From Sympetrum striolatum (Eukaryota; Arthropoda; Insecta; Odonata; Libellulidae), in NCBI GenBank assembly GCA_947579665.1, contig OX388350.1:1736001-1800000 (forward strand): a DNA stretch of 64,000 bases. The letters are read 5' to 3'. Below are positions 12,715 to 25,434 of this stretch, piece after piece. The notes beneath the pieces were generated by a model, which searched no databases, was not told the origin of the DNA, and saw only the letters and a list, made by a program, of their open reading frames with translations. Numbering within the stretch: the first letter of the stretch is position 1; each line of letters starts with the position of its first letter. The position numbers and the translations under genes were made by a program.

Positions 12715-13862
12715 CGAGTAAAATGTAGCTTGCATACTGCAAGCAGATCGACAACAATAATTTCATGTCGGCATCATATCGGGACGGCCCTCAAAAGAAA
12801 AAAAAAGGTATTGAAAATATTCTTAAAATTCGCTGCAATTTAATTGACTGGCATCGAACCCGGGTCTTCCTGGTAAGCTTACTATGCAGCACAACAGAAA
12901 ATCACCATCTCTTACTATGTGTGAAAATTCAAGCAGAAATATGGGCTACAACTGCCTCAAAAGACGTTCTAATTTTCACGAATTTAAATGGCTCTCTGGA
13001 TTCGAACCAAGGACGATCCTGGAAATCTAAAAAATGTTTCTGAAAGTTATTTATGATTCTTATCTATATGCCGAATTTGAAGTTTCTATATTATTGGTAA
13101 AGGTTTCAAAATAATTCCTAAAAATCGGATCAACTTCTGATTCCAGAGACACCTGGTGTCGAACCCAGGACACATTGATAGCTGTGAAAGCACTGTTTGA
13201 TTTGTATGGACTTGATCTCTCTATATGCAAAGTTTTAATTCGATATCGTCCCGGGAAGTACCTAAAATTTGTTTCCGTTATCTCCGTAAGAAATGCATTG
13301 AGGAATTAAATTTCCCTCTGGGATCGAACCAAGGACCATCAGCGAATATGTAAAATTCGATTATGATATATTTTCATGATATCTAACCTCATACCGAATT
13401 TCAAGTTTCTATGCCATCGGAAAAGGGTCCAAAAAAAATCTTTAAAATCGCCACAATGCATTTTAAACGGCCGATTTTTGCCGTGACCTAGCATCGAACC
13501 AAGGATAATATTCGTAGATGTCTTTATGGTTTCCTTTAGATATGCAAGGCATCTAGCGATCCCTTGAATTTCAAATCTCTCCTTTCCCGGGAAGTGCCTC
13601 AAAAAAATTTTCGAAAATCCCTGCCATGTATTCTTATCGAGAAAATCGCGACTTTGGGGCCTTCTGGAATCGAACCCATGACCCCGAGGTTCAATGTCGG
13701 CTTTTTCCTGGAGGTTACACGTTATGGCCAATATGTCGTAAAAATTTCAAGTCAATGACGCTTGTGGTTTAGCCTGTGAATTTGTATCCTATCTATATAC
13801 CTATATAGCTATATAGCTATATATATGAATGAATCCGGAGTAGCATCTATATATAATAGATA
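12715..13862 (+). repeat. B-box element copy E8 (six monomers, B-type)
   Basis: The RE hairpin is at 12,728-12,744. B-box motifs start at 12,854, 13,002, 13,159, 13,324, 13,494 and 13,670. The copy ends with CTATATAGC repeats and the ATGAATCCGGAG LE unit near 13,826-13,860. The long open frames of both strands across 13,339-13,758 are repeat-encoded and not genes. Confidence 0.86.
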
Positions 13863-15474
13863 CGAGTAAAATGTTGCTTGCATACTGCAAGCAGATCAGC
13901 AATACTAATTTCATATCGGCATCATATCGGGACGGTACTCAAAAAAAAAAAAAGTATTGAATTTTTTCCTAAAATTTGCGGAAATATCATCGTCTGGCAT
14001 CAAACCCGGGTCTTACTGGTGAACCTACTATGCAGCACATTAGAAGATCACCATCACTAACTATGTGTAAAAATTCAGGCAGAAATATTGGCTACAACTG
14101 CCTCAAAAGACGTTCTAATTTCCACGAAGATAAATGGCTCTCTGGATTCGAACCAAGGACGATCATGGAAATCTAAAAAATATTTCTGAAAGTTATTTAT
14201 GATCTCTATCTATATGCCAAATTTGAAGTTTCTATATTATTGTCAATGGTTTCAAAATAATTTCTAAAAATTGGATCAACTTCTGATTGCAGAGACACCT
14301 GGTGTCGAACTCAGGACACATTGATAGCTGTGAATGCACTGTTTGATTTGTATTGACTTGATCTTTATATATGCAAAGTTTGAAGTGGATATCGGGCCGG
14401 GAAGTACCTAAAATTTGTTTCCGTTATCTCCGTAAGAAATACATTGAAGAATTTAAATGGTCCTCTGGGCTTGAACCAAGAAAAAAAAAGGATTTAATTT
14501 TTTCTTAAAATTCGATGAAATTTCATCGTCTGGCATCGAACCCGGGTGTTTCTGGTAAACCTACTATGAAACACAATAGAAGATCACCATCTCTAACTAT
14601 GTGTGAAAAATCAAGCAGAAATATTGGCTAGAACTGCCTCAAAAAACGTTCTAATTTTCACGAATGTTAATGCCTCTCGGGACTCGAACCAAGGACGATT
14701 GTGGAAATCTAAAACATGTTTCTGAAATTTATTTATGATCTCTATCTATATGCAGAATTTCAAGTTTCTATTTTATTGTGAAAGGTTTCAAAATAATTCC
14801 TTAAAATCGGGTAAACTTCTGATTTCAGAGACACCTGGTGTCAAACCCAGGACGTATTGCAAACTGTGAATGCACAGTTTGATTTGTAAAGACTTGCTCT
14901 TGTATCATGCAAAGTTTGAAGTTGATAGCATGCTGGAAAGTACCAAAATCTTGTTTCCGTTATCTCCGTAAGAAATGCATTGAGAAGTGCAAATGGCCCT
15001 CTGGGATCGAACCAAGGACCATCAGCGAAAATTTAAAATTAGATTATTAAATATATTCATGATATCTAACCTCATGCCAAATTTCAAGTTTCTATGCCAT
15101 CGGAAAAGGATCCAAAAAAAATCTTCAAAATCGCCGCCATGCATTTTAAGCGGCCGATTTTTGCCCCGACCTAGCATCGAACCATGGACCATATCCGGCG
15201 ATGTCTTTCCGATTTACGTTGGAGTTGTACGGCTTCTAGCGATCCCTCAAATTTCAACTCTCTACCTTTCCGGGAAGTGCACCAAAAAAATTTTCGAAAA
15301 TCCCCGCCATGTATCCTTATGGAGAAAATCGGGACTTTGGGGCCTTCTGGAATCGAACCCATGACACCGAGGTTCAATGTCGGCTTTTTCCTGGAGGTTA
15401 CACGTCATGGCCATAACGTCGTAAAAATTTCAAGTCGTTGGCACTTGTGGAACATGGTTAGAATTTTGATCCCC
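13863..15474 (+). repeat. B-box element copy E9 (about ten monomers, internal junction)
   Basis: The RE hairpin is at 13,876-13,892. After four monomers the sequence jumps, near 14,480, back to the RE-proximal A-rich tract (AAGAAAAAAAAAGG) and repeats the whole six-monomer series. That makes a fusion of two copies with one RE lost. Clear motifs lie near 14,148, 14,539, 14,684, 15,006, 15,177 and 15,353; others are degenerate. The far end is an alternative LE ending TTGATCCCCTATA, unlike most copies. Confidence 0.82.
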
Positions 15475-16677
15475 TATATCTATTATATATAGATGCTTCT
15501 ACGGATTCATTCATATATCTATTATATATAGATGCTTCTCCGGATTCATTCATATATATAGCTATATAGATAGGATACAAATTCACAGGCTAAACCACAA
15601 GCGTCATTGACTTGAAATTTTTATGACATATTGGCCATAACGTGAAACCCCCAGGAAAAAAAGCGACTTTGATCCTCAGTGTCATAGGTTCGATTCCAGA
15701 GGGCCCCAAAGTCCCAATTTTTCCCGTTTGAATGCATTGCCGTGATTTTCGGGAATTTAAAAAAAATACTTTCCGGATAGGTAGAGAAGTAAAACTCAAG
15801 GTGCCTATATTTATGGTCTTGGACTTTCGGAAACATCAATGACTTTCACAAAAATTATCCTGGGTTCGATGCTAGGAGGATGCAAAGATCTGCCCTTTAA
15901 AATACATGGGAGCCGTTTTTCATTATTTTTTTAGATGCACTTATCGAAATGATAGGATGTTCGTGCTTGGCTGGAAGATGTATGGTACGAATAAGTTTTA
16001 GAAAAAAATTTTCATAAGACCGTACTATTCCTGGGTTCGAAGCCAGAGCACAATAACGTTTCTCTCTTAGGAATATAAAGAAAAAGTAGGACGTCATTTG
16101 AGGCAGTTTTAACCAATATTTCTGCTTGAATTTGCATACGCGGTTAGAGATGGTGTTTTTCTTTTGTGCTGCATAGAAAGTATTGCCTGAAAGACCCGGG
16201 TTCGATGCCGGGCGGTAAAAATATCCCCCATATATAATACTATGGGGTATCTTTTCATAATTTTTTTATGCATTTATCGATATGTAAGGGAACTCTTGCT
16301 TAGATGGAAGATGTATATTAACACTTTGTTTAAGAAAAAAAATAGATAAGACCATGCTGTTCCTGGGTTCGATGCCAGAGCACATTATAATTTCTCACAT
16401 AAGGAGTGTATGTGAAAAGTAGGACGTCGTTTGAGGTAGTTGCACCTAATAGTTTTGCTTGAATTTTCACACATAGTTTGATATGGTTATCTTCTGTTTT
16501 GCTGCATAGTAAGTACACCAGGAAGACCGGGGTTCGCTTCCAGGCGATTAAATTGCAGCGAATTCTACGAATATTTTGAATCCTTTTTTTTTCTTTTGAT
16601 GTCCGTCCCAATATGACGCCGATATGAAATTAGTGTTGTCGATCTGCTTGCAGTATGCAAGCTACATTTTACTCGTA
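15475..16677 (-). repeat. B-box element copy E10 (six monomers, A-type), first copy of the minus arm
   Basis: It starts with two direct copies of the LE unit (TATTATATATAGATGCTTCT, then CGGATTCATTC) at about 15,475-15,560. B-box motifs start at 15,687, 15,863, 16,034, 16,199, 16,366 and 16,531 (last degenerate). The RE hairpin is at 16,646-16,662. Orientation is opposite to E2-E9, so this is the turning point of the cluster. Confidence 0.88.
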
Positions 16678-17797
16678 TACCTATATAGATAGATAGGATA
16701 CAAATTCACAGCCTAAACTACAAGCGTCATTGATCTGAAATTTTTATGACATATTGGCCATAACGTGAAACCCCCAGGAAAAAAGAGACTTTGATCCTCA
16801 GTGTCATAGGTTCGATTCCAGAGGGCCCCAAAGTCCCGATTTTTCCCGTTTGAATGCATTGCCGTGATTTTCGGGAATTAAAAAAAAATACTTTCCGGAT
16901 AGGTAGAGAAGTAAAACTCAAGGTGCCTATATTTATGGTCTTGGACTTTCGAAAACATCAATGATTTTTACAAAAGTTATCCTGGGTTCGATGCTAGGAC
17001 GATGCAAAGATCTGCCCTTTAAAATACATGGGAGCCGTTTTTCATTATTTTTTTAGATGCACTTATCGAAATGATAGGATGTTCGTGCTTGGCTGGAGAT
17101 GTATGGTACGAATAAGTTTTAGAAAAAAATTTTCATAAGACCGTACTGTTCCTGGGTTCGAAGCCAGAGCACAATAACGTTTCTCTCATAAGGAATATAA
17201 AGGAAAAGTAGGACGTCATTTGAGGCAGTTGTAACCAATATTTCTGCTTGAATTTGCATACGCGGTTAGAGATGGTGTTTTTCTTTTGTGCTGCATAGAA
17301 AGTATTGCCTGAAAGACCCGGGTTCGATGCCGGGCGGTAAAAATATCACCCATATATAATACTATGGGGTATCTTTTCATAATTTTTTTATGCATTTATC
17401 GATATGTAAGGGAGCTCTTGCTTAGATGGAAGATGTATATTAACACTTTGTTTAAGAAAAAAAATAGATAAGACCATGCTGTTCCTGGGTTCGATGCCAG
17501 AGCACATTATAATTTCTCAAATAAGGAGTGTATGTGAATAGTAGGACGTCGTTTGAGGTAGTTGCACCTAATAGTTTTGCTTGAATTTTCACACATAGTT
17601 TGATATGGTAATTTTCTATTTTGCTGCATAGTAAGTACACCAGGAAGACCGGGGTTCGCTGCCAGGTGATTAAATTGCAGCGAATTCTACGAATATTTTG
17701 AATTTTTTTTTTCTTTTGATGTCCGTCCCGATATGATGCCGATATGAAATTAGTGTTGTCGATCTGCTTGCAGTATGCAAGCTACATTTTACTCCTA
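16678..17797 (-). repeat. B-box element copy E11 (six monomers, A-type)
   Basis: B-box motifs start at 16,809, 16,985, 17,155, 17,321, 17,488 and 17,653 (spacing 176, 170, 166, 167, 165). The RE hairpin is at 17,766-17,782. The copy is almost identical to E10 and E1. Confidence 0.88.
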
Positions 17798-18939
17798 TAT
17801 ATATATATATAGGTATATCAGGAGAAACGTCTATATATAATAGATATATAAGTTATATATAGGGGATCAAAATTCTAACCATGTTCCACAAGTGCCAATG
17901 CCTTGAAATTTTTTCGACATATTGGCCATAACGTGTAACCTCCAGGAAAAAGCCGACATTGAACCTCGGTGTCATGGGTTCTATTCCAGAAGGCCCCAAA
18001 GTCGCGATTTTCCCCATAAGATTACATGGCGGGGATTTTCGAAAATTTTTTTGAGGCACTTCCCGTAAAAGGAGAGATTTGAAATTCAAGGGATCGCTAG
18101 ATGCCGTGCATATCTAAATAAAACCGTAAAGACATCTACAAATATTATCCTTGGTTCGATGCTAGGTCGGGGCAAAAATCGGCTGTTTAAAATGCATTGT
18201 GGCGATTTTTAAAATTTTTTTTCGACGCTTTTCCGATGGCATAGAAACTTGAAATTCCGTATGAGGTTAGATACCATAAAAGTATTTCATAATCGAATTT
18301 TACATATTCGCTGATGGTCCTTGGTTCGATCCCAGAGGGTCATTTAAATTCCTCAATGCATTTCTTACGGAGATAACGGAAACAAATTTTAGGTACTTTC
18401 CGGCAAGATATCCACTTCAAACTTTGCATATGGAAAGATCAGAACCATACAAATCAAACAATGCATTCACAGCTGTCAGTGTGAGCTGGGTTCGACACCA
18501 GGTGTCTCTGCAATCAGAAGTTGATCCAATTTTTAGGAATTAATTTGAAACCTTTGCCAATAATATAGAAACTTCAAATTCGGCATATAGGTTGAGATCA
18601 TAAGTAACTTTCAGAAAAATGTTTTAGATTTCCAAGATCGTCCTTGGTTCGAATCCAGAGAGCTATTTAAATTCGTAATAATTAGAACGTCTTTTGAGGC
18701 AGTTGTAGCCCATATTTCTGCTTGAATATTCACACATAGTTAGATATGGTGATGTTCTATTGTGCTGCATAGTAAGTTCACATTACTGACCCGGGTTCGA
18801 TGCCAGACGATAGAATTTCAGCGAATTTTAAGAAAAATTTCATTCCATTTGTTTCTTTTGATGGTCGTCCCGATATGATGCCGACATGAAAATAGTGTTG
18901 TCGATCTGCTTGCAGTATGCAAGCAACATTTTACTCGTA
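17798..18939 (-). repeat. B-box element copy E12 (six monomers, B-type, alternative LE)
   Basis: The LE side reads AGGGGATCAAAATTCTAACC, the alternative end also present in E9 and in the solitary remnant at 33,989. B-box motifs lie near 17,987 (GGTTCTA), 18,153, 18,323, 18,489, 18,646 and 18,794. The RE hairpin is at 18,908-18,924. Confidence 0.86.
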
Positions 18940-20164
18940 TATATATATGGATACATGAATGAATCCGGAGAAGCATCTATATATAATAGATAGATATATA
19001 GATGCTTCTCCGGATTCATTCATATATATAGCTATATAGTTATATAGATAGCATACAAATTCACAGGCTAAACCACAAGCGTTATTGACTTGAAATTTTT
19101 ATGACATATTGGCCATAACGTGAAACCCCCAGGAAAAAAGCGACTTTGATCCTCAGTGTCATAGGTTCGATTCCAGAGGGCCCCAAAATCCCGATTTTTC
19201 CCGTTTGAATGCATTGCCGTGATTTTCGGGAATTTTTAAAAAATACTTTCCGGATAGGTAGAGAATTAAAACTCAAGGTGCCTATATTTATGGTCTTGGA
19301 CTTTCGAAAACATCAATGACTTTCACAAACATTATCCTGGGTTCGATGCTAGGAGGATGCAAAGATCTGCCCTTTAAAATACATGGGAGCCGTTTTTCAT
19401 GATTTTTTAGATGCACTTATCGAAATGATAGGATGTTCGTACTTGGCTGGAAGATGTATGGTACGAATAAGTTTTAGAAAAAAATTTTCATAAGACCGTA
19501 ATATTCCTGGGTTCGAAGCCAGAGCACAATAACGTTTCTCTCATAAGGAATATAAAGGAAAAGTAGGACGTCATTTGAGGCAGTTGTAACCAATATTTCT
19601 GCTTGAATTTGCATACGCGGTTAGAGATGGTGTTTTTCTGTTGTGCTGCATAGAAAGTCTTGCCTGAAAGACCCGGGTTCGATGCCGGGCAGTAAAAATA
19701 TCCCCCATATATAATACTATGGGGTAATTTTTCATAATTTTTGTATGCATTTATAGATATGTAAGGGAGCACTTGCTTAGATGGAAGATGTATATTTACA
19801 CTTTGTTTAAGAAAAAAAAATAGATAAGACCATGCTGTTCCTGGGTTCGATGCCAGAGCACATTATAATTTCTCACATAAGGAGTGTATGTGAAAAGTAG
19901 GACGTCGTTTGAGGAAGTTGCACCTAATAGTTTTGCTTGAATTTTCACACATAGTTTGATATGGTTATCTTCTGTTTTGCTGCATAGTAAGAACACCAGG
20001 AAGACCGGGGTTTGCTACCAGGCGATTAAATTGCAGCGAATTCTACGAATATTTTGAATCTTTTTTTTTTTTCTTTACATTTTTGATGTCCGTCCCGATA
20101 TGATGCCGATATGAAATTAGTGTTGTCGATCTGCTTGCAGTATGATAGCTACATTTTACTCTTA
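18940..20164 (-). repeat. B-box element copy E13 (six monomers, A-type) with palindromic LE pair
   Basis: The LE starts with two 37-bp units facing each other around 18,955-19,025 (ATGAATCCGGAGAAGCATC then GATGCTTCTCCGGATTCAT). B-box motifs start at 19,164, 19,340, 19,510, 19,676 and 19,844, with a degenerate one near 20,010. The RE hairpin at 20,133-20,149 is damaged (GCTTGCAGTATGATAGC). Confidence 0.86.
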
Positions 20165-21258
20165 ATAGATATAGATACTTCTCCGGATTCATTCATATAT
20201 ATACCCAGATACCCAGATAGGATACAAATTCACAGGCTAAACCTAAAGCGACAATGACTTGAAATTTTTACGACATATTGGCCATAACGTGTAACCTCCA
20301 GGAAAAAGCCGACATTGAACCTCGGTGTCATGGGTTCGATTCCAGAAGGCCCTAAAGTCGCGATTTTCTCCTTAAGAATACATGGCGGGGATTTTCGAAA
20401 TTTTTTTTGAGGCACTTCCCGGAAAAGTAGAGAGTTTAAATTCGAGGGATCGCTAGAAGCCGTGCATATCCAACGAAAATCAAAAAGACATTGCCGAATA
20501 TGGTCCATGGTTCGATGCTAGGTTGGGGCAAAAATCGGCCGTTTAAAATACATTGCGGCGATTTTTAAGATTTTATTTGGACAATTTGCCGATGGCATAG
20601 AAACTTGAAATTCGGCAATAGGTTAGATATCATGAATATATTTCATAATCAAATTTTCTTGTTCGCTGATGGTCCTTGGTTCGATCCCAGAGGGCCATTT
20701 GCACTTCTCAGTGCATTTCTTACGGAGATAACGGAAACAAAATTTAGGTACTTCCCGACATGCTATCGACTTCAAACTTTGCATGACACAAGAGCAAATT
20801 TATACAAATCAAACTGTGCATTCACAGCTTACAATATGTCCTGGGTTCGACACCAGGTGTCTCTGCAATCAGAAGTTGATCCGATTTTTAGGAATTATTT
20901 TGAAACCTTTCCCAATAATATAGAAACTTGAAATTCAGTATATAGATAGAGATCATAAATAACTTTCAGAAACATGTTTTAGATTTTCAAGATCGTCCTT
21001 GGTTCGAATCCCGAAAGCCATTTACATTCGTGAAAATTAGAACGTCTTTTGAGGCAGTTGCAGCAAATATTTCTGCTTGAATTTGCACACATAGTTAGAG
21101 ATGGTGACCCGGGTTCGATGCTAGACGATGAAATTTCAGCGAATTTTTAAGAAAAATTTCAATCCTTTTTTTTCTTTTGATGACCGTCCCGTAATGATGC
21201 CGATATGAAATTAGTATTGCCGATCTGCTTGCAGTATGCAAGCTACATTTTACTCGTA
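20165..21258 (-). repeat. B-box element copy E14 (B-type, with deletion)
   Basis: B-box motifs start at 20,333, 20,509, 20,679, 20,844, 21,001 and 21,112. The last spacing is 111 bp because about 40 bp are missing around 21,106, just before CCCGGGTTCGATG. The RE hairpin is at 21,227-21,243. Confidence 0.86.
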
Positions 21259-22352
21259 TATAATAGATATAGATAGGATACAAATTCACAGGCTAAACCA
21301 CAAGCGTCATTGACTTGAAATTTTTACGACATATTGGCCATAACGTGTAACCTCCAGGAAAAAGCCGACATTGAACCTCAGGGTCATGGGTTCGATTCCA
21401 GAAGGCCCCAAAGTCGCGATTTTCCCCATAAGAATACATGGCAGGGATTTTCGAAAATATTTTTGAGGCACTTCCCGGGAAAGGAGAGAGTTGAAATTCA
21501 AGGGATCGCTAGATGCCGTGCATATCTAAAGGAAACCATAAAGACATTTACGAATATTATCCTTGGTTCGATGCTAGGTCACGGCAAAAATTTCGGCCGT
21601 TTAAAATGCATTGTGGCGATTTTTAAGATTTTTTTTGGACCCTTTTCCGATGGCATAGAAACTTGAAATTCGGTATGAGGTTAGATACCATAAAAATATA
21701 TCATAATCAAATTTTACATATTCGCTGATGGTCCTTGGTTCGATCCCAGAGGGACATTAAATTCCTTTATGCATTTCTTACGGAGATAACGGAAACAAAT
21801 TTTAGGTACTTCCCGGGACGATATCGACTTCAAACTTTGCATATAGAAATATCAAGTCCATACAAATCAAACAGTGCTTTCACAGCTATCAATGTGTCCT
21901 GGGTTCGACACCAGGTGTCTCTGCAATCAGAAGTTGATCCGATTTGTAGGAATTATTTTGAAACCTTTGCCAATAATATAGAAACTTCAAATTCGGCATG
22001 TAGATAGAGATCATAAATAACTTATAGAAACATTCTTTAGATTTCCAAGATCGTCCTTGGTTCGAATCCAGAGAGCCATTTAAATTCGTGAAAATTAGAA
22101 CGTCTTTTGAGGCAGTTGTAGCCCATATATCTGCTTGAATTTTCACACATAGTTAGAAATGGTGATGTTCTATTGTGCTGCATAGTAAGTTCTCGGTAAA
22201 GACCCGGGTTCGATGCCAGACGATGGAATTTCAGGGAATTTTAAGAAAAATTTCAATCGATTTTTTTCTATTGATGGCCGTCCCGATATGATGCCCACAT
22301 GATAATAGTGTTGTCGATCTGCTTGCAGTATGCAAGCTACATTTTACTCGTA
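21259..22352 (-). repeat. B-box element copy E15 (six monomers, B-type)
   Basis: B-box motifs start at 21,389, 21,565, 21,737, 21,902, 22,059 and 22,207. The RE hairpin is at 22,321-22,337. The LE begins directly with AATAGATATAGATAGGATAC and has no 37-bp unit. Confidence 0.87.
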
Positions 22353-23606
22353 TATATATATATGGATACATGAATGAATCCGGAGAAGCATCTATATATT
22401 ATAGATATGAATGAATCCGGAGAAGCATCTATATATAATAGAAAATATACCTATATAGCTATATAGCTATATATATGAATGAATCCGGAGAAACATCTAT
22501 ATATAATAAGATATATAATAGAGAGAGGATACAAAGTCACAGGCTAAACCACTAGCGTCAATGGCTTGAAATTTTTACGACATATTGGCCATAACGTATA
22601 ACCTCCAGGAAAATTGCGATTTTGAACCTCGATGTCATGGGTTCGATTCCAGAGGGCCTCAAAGTCCCCATTTTTCCCGTTTAAATGCATTGCTTTGATT
22701 TTCGGGAATTAAAATAAAATACTTTCCGGATAGGTAGCGAATCAAAACTCAAGCAGCCTATATATATGGTCATGATCTATCGAATACATAATAGAGTTTT
22801 ACGGAAAATATCCTGGGTTCGATGCTAGGTCGGGGCAAAAATCGCCCGTTTAAATTGCATTGTGGCGATTTTTAAGATTTTTTTTGGACCCTTTTGCGAT
22901 TGCATGGAAACTTGAAATTCGGCATGGAGTTGGAGATCAATAATTAATTTCAGGATCAATTTTTACATATTCGCTGATGGTCCTTGGTTCGATCCCAGAG
23001 GGCCATTTAAATCCAACAATGCATTTCTTATGGAGATAACGGAAACAAATTATAGGTACTTCCCGGCACGATAAAGACTTCAAACTTTGCACTACGAAAG
23101 ATTAAGTGTATACAAATCAAACTGTGCATTCCCAGCTGTCAATGTGTCCTGGGTTCGACTCCACGCGTCTCTAATATCAGTAACTGATCCGATTTTCAAT
23201 AATTATTTTGAACCCTTTCCCAACAACATAGAAATTTGGCATGTAGATAGATATCATAAATAACTTTCAGAAACATTTTTTTTTTTTTCTTTTAGATTTC
23301 CAAAATCGTCCTTGGTTCGAATCCAGAGAGCCATTTAAATTCGTTAAAATTAGAACGTATTTGAGAAAGTTGTAGCCCATATTTCTACTTGAATTTTCAC
23401 ACATAGTTAGAGATGGCGATGTTCTATTGTGCTGCATAGCAAGTTCAACAGTAAAGACCCGGTTTCGATGCCAGACGATGGAATTTCAGCGAATTTTAAG
23501 AAAATTTCAATCCACTTTTTTCTTTTGATGGTCGTCCCGATATGATGCCGACATGAAAATAGTGTTGTCGATTTGCTTGCAGTATGCAAGCAACATTTTA
23601 CTCGTA
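22353..23606 (-). repeat. B-box element copy E16 (six monomers, B-type) with tripled LE unit
   Basis: Between 22,370 and 22,510 the 37-bp LE unit occurs three times in the same orientation, each with TATATATAATAGATA-like spacers. B-box motifs start at 22,640, 22,816, 22,986, 23,152, 23,314 and about 23,462 (degenerate). The RE hairpin is at 23,575-23,591. A T-run of about 12 sits at 23,277-23,290. Confidence 0.86.
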
Positions 23607-23686
23607 TATATATGGATACATGAATGAATCCGGAGAAGCATATATATATAATAGATATGATATATGAATGAATCCGGAGAAGCATC

Positions 23687-23706
23687 TATCTATTATATAT
23701 AGATGC
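23687..23706. repeat. Left target-site duplication of the Jockey-clade LINE
   Basis: TATCTATTATATATAGATGC at 23,687-23,706 is repeated exactly at 28,227-28,246. The pre-insertion site was a palindromic pair of LE units (GAAGCATCTAT facing ATAGATGCTTCC), so the LINE sits in the AT-rich centre of that palindrome. Confidence 0.85.
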
Positions 23707-23859
23707 TGGAGTTCTAGCTCGACCTTCGTGGCGGTAGGACGTGTTTTGCGTGAGCTGTTTACGGATAATTTTTGTGAGGAACTATCGGCAAGCGAGCTGT
23801 CGGCAGCCGGCGAGTTTTCGCCCAGCGGCCCCGTCAACTCGAGCAATACCTCGAGTCCG

Positions 23860-25434
23860 ATGGAGACATCGACTGCTCCAGGGATTACTCCCACACCTTT
23901 GTCATCATCACCTGCATCATTTCCGGCACCCGGCACCAAGAACGTTATTCTCCCTCCTAGATTTACCGTCTCCGCGGGAATGTCAACGGCAAATCCATCC
24001 CCCACGCCTGGTCTCTCCTCCCGGGACCCGCGACTTAAACGACTCGCTGAGGATACAATGGAGATCGCCAGCACCACCGAGGAGGAGGAATCATTTACTA
24101 CTGTGAAGCCCGGGAGATATTTCCTCAACTTAGACGAGCAAACAGTTGCTCCGCTGGCTCTTGAAAATCGCTTCGAACCACTCGCGCCGTCTGAGGCGAA
24201 GAAAACAAAACGCAACGCCCTTGATACTTCGGGAGGATGTCAAATGGAGGTACCCTCCCCTTCTATGCCATCCACCCCTGAGGCAGACGGGGAAACACAG
24301 CGGCCGGAACCGACCAGCGGGGCAAGGTCTCGCCCGCCTGCCCTTCAATTGTATGGGATTCTTAACATTAGGGCTTTAGCGAGGGATCTACGAGAAGCGC
24401 TTAATGGCGCCGATTTCGTGGCGACACGCGTTGGACTCCCGACTCCGTCGAACGTCGACTCGCGCGGGGAGGTTTGCCGAGTGTCGGTGAACTCCACGTG
24501 CGACTACCGCAAGGCGAGGGAATTCCTCGACGGGCAAGGCATCGCCTACTCAACATGGGCTGAGCGGCAGGACCAGCTCCACTCCTTCCTTGTGCGCGGC
24601 TTGTCCACCGGAACCGCGAAGGAGGAACTGACAGAGGATCTTTTGGCGCTCGGCATTCCGGTGCGGAAGGCCTTCCAGCTCAGAGATAAGGAACAAAGAG
24701 CGCTCCCGCTTTTCGTTTTCTCGGCACCATCGACCGCTCAATGGAAACCCGCTGATATTTGCAGAATTACAGCGTTGTCATATTGTAGGGTGACTATCCG
24801 CCCCTACAAACACCAGCAGCCGCAGATGTGCTTCCGGTGCAATAGGTTTGGGCATTCCTCAGCCCATTGTCACGCCGCCCCGCGCTGCTGGAAGTGCGCA
24901 GGTCCTCATCAAGGCCACGTCTGCACGAAACCACGAACCGAGGAAGCCCTTTGCTGCAACTGCGGCGGCGCGCACCCTGCGATGTCTCGCAAATGCCCAG
25001 TCTGGATTGCCGCAAAAGAGAGGAAGATGCAATCTACATCCGCCAGCAGCCCCTCGCAGCGTCCGACACCAAATGCACCCACCTTCCAGCCTGCTTCTCC
25101 ACCTACCACCAACGCCTGGTCGAACTCAACACCACTCTTCGTGCCTTCGCAGGTCCAACCTCCGCGTAGGAAAACACTAAATATGGAGTTCCCGTCCCTT
25201 CCCCAGCCATGCCGAAGCAATGAAGAAACAGCAGCCGAACTCAGCATTCCACTGCGGCAAAAGCAGAGAATATCGCCTGTTTCCAGTACCAGCGCCAAAA
25301 CTCCTCACCCACCTGACGCCATCATCACAGCAATGGAGCAGATGATGGTCCGCCTTCAAGCAACCATCATCTCCCAATTCCAACAATTCGCCTTTAGCCT
25401 CCGCGATCTCTTAGCACCGCGCAATGGACCCTAA
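23860..25434 (+). CDS. LINE ORF1, gag-like nucleic-acid-binding protein with three zinc knuckles
   Basis: The product is the RNA-binding protein that packages the LINE transcript. I chose the ATG at 23,860 (METSTAPG) because the upstream ATG at 23,668 lies in the flanking repeat, outside the element; about 524 residues result. The N-terminal third is rich in Ser, Pro and Thr and looks disordered. The middle holds a PRE_C2HC-like region (LVRGLSTGTAKEEL, then ITALSYCRVTIRPYKHQQPQ). Three CCHC knuckles follow: CFRCNRFGHSSAHC, CWKCAGPHQGHVC and CCNCGGAHPAMSRKC. This arrangement is typical of Jockey and I-type ORF1. The stop at 25,432-25,434 overlaps the ORF2 start by 11 bases, which suggests translational coupling or reinitiation. 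The frame is open throughout. Confidence 0.88.
   Translation: METSTAPGITPTPLSSSPASFPAPGTKNVILPPRFTVSAGMSTANPSPTPGLSSRDPRLKRLAEDTMEIASTTEEEESFTTVKPGRYFLNLDEQTVAPLALENRFEPLAPSEAKKTKRNALDTSGGCQMEVPSPSMPSTPEADGETQRPEPTSGARSRPPALQLYGILNIRALARDLREALNGADFVATRVGLPTPSNVDSRGEVCRVSVNSTCDYRKAREFLDGQGIAYSTWAERQDQLHSFLVRGLSTGTAKEELTEDLLALGIPVRKAFQLRDKEQRALPLFVFSAPSTAQWKPADICRITALSYCRVTIRPYKHQQPQMCFRCNRFGHSSAHCHAAPRCWKCAGPHQGHVCTKPRTEEALCCNCGGAHPAMSRKCPVWIAAKERKMQSTSASSPSQRPTPNAPTFQPASPPTTNAWSNSTPLFVPSQVQPPRRKTLNMEFPSLPQPCRSNEETAAELSIPLRQKQRISPVSSTSAKTPHPPDAIITAMEQMMVRLQATIISQFQQFAFSLRDLLAPRNGP

Noticed and set aside
13339..15492. Open frames of 60-130 residues within the repeat cluster as genes
   Set aside because: The same peptides recur from many monomers in both orientations (for example FGPSGIEPMT-like strings) and simply translate the repeat.
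23668..23706. Start codon of the LINE ORF1 at 23,668
   Set aside because: This ATG lies in the flanking LE unit, left of the target duplication, so it is not part of the element.
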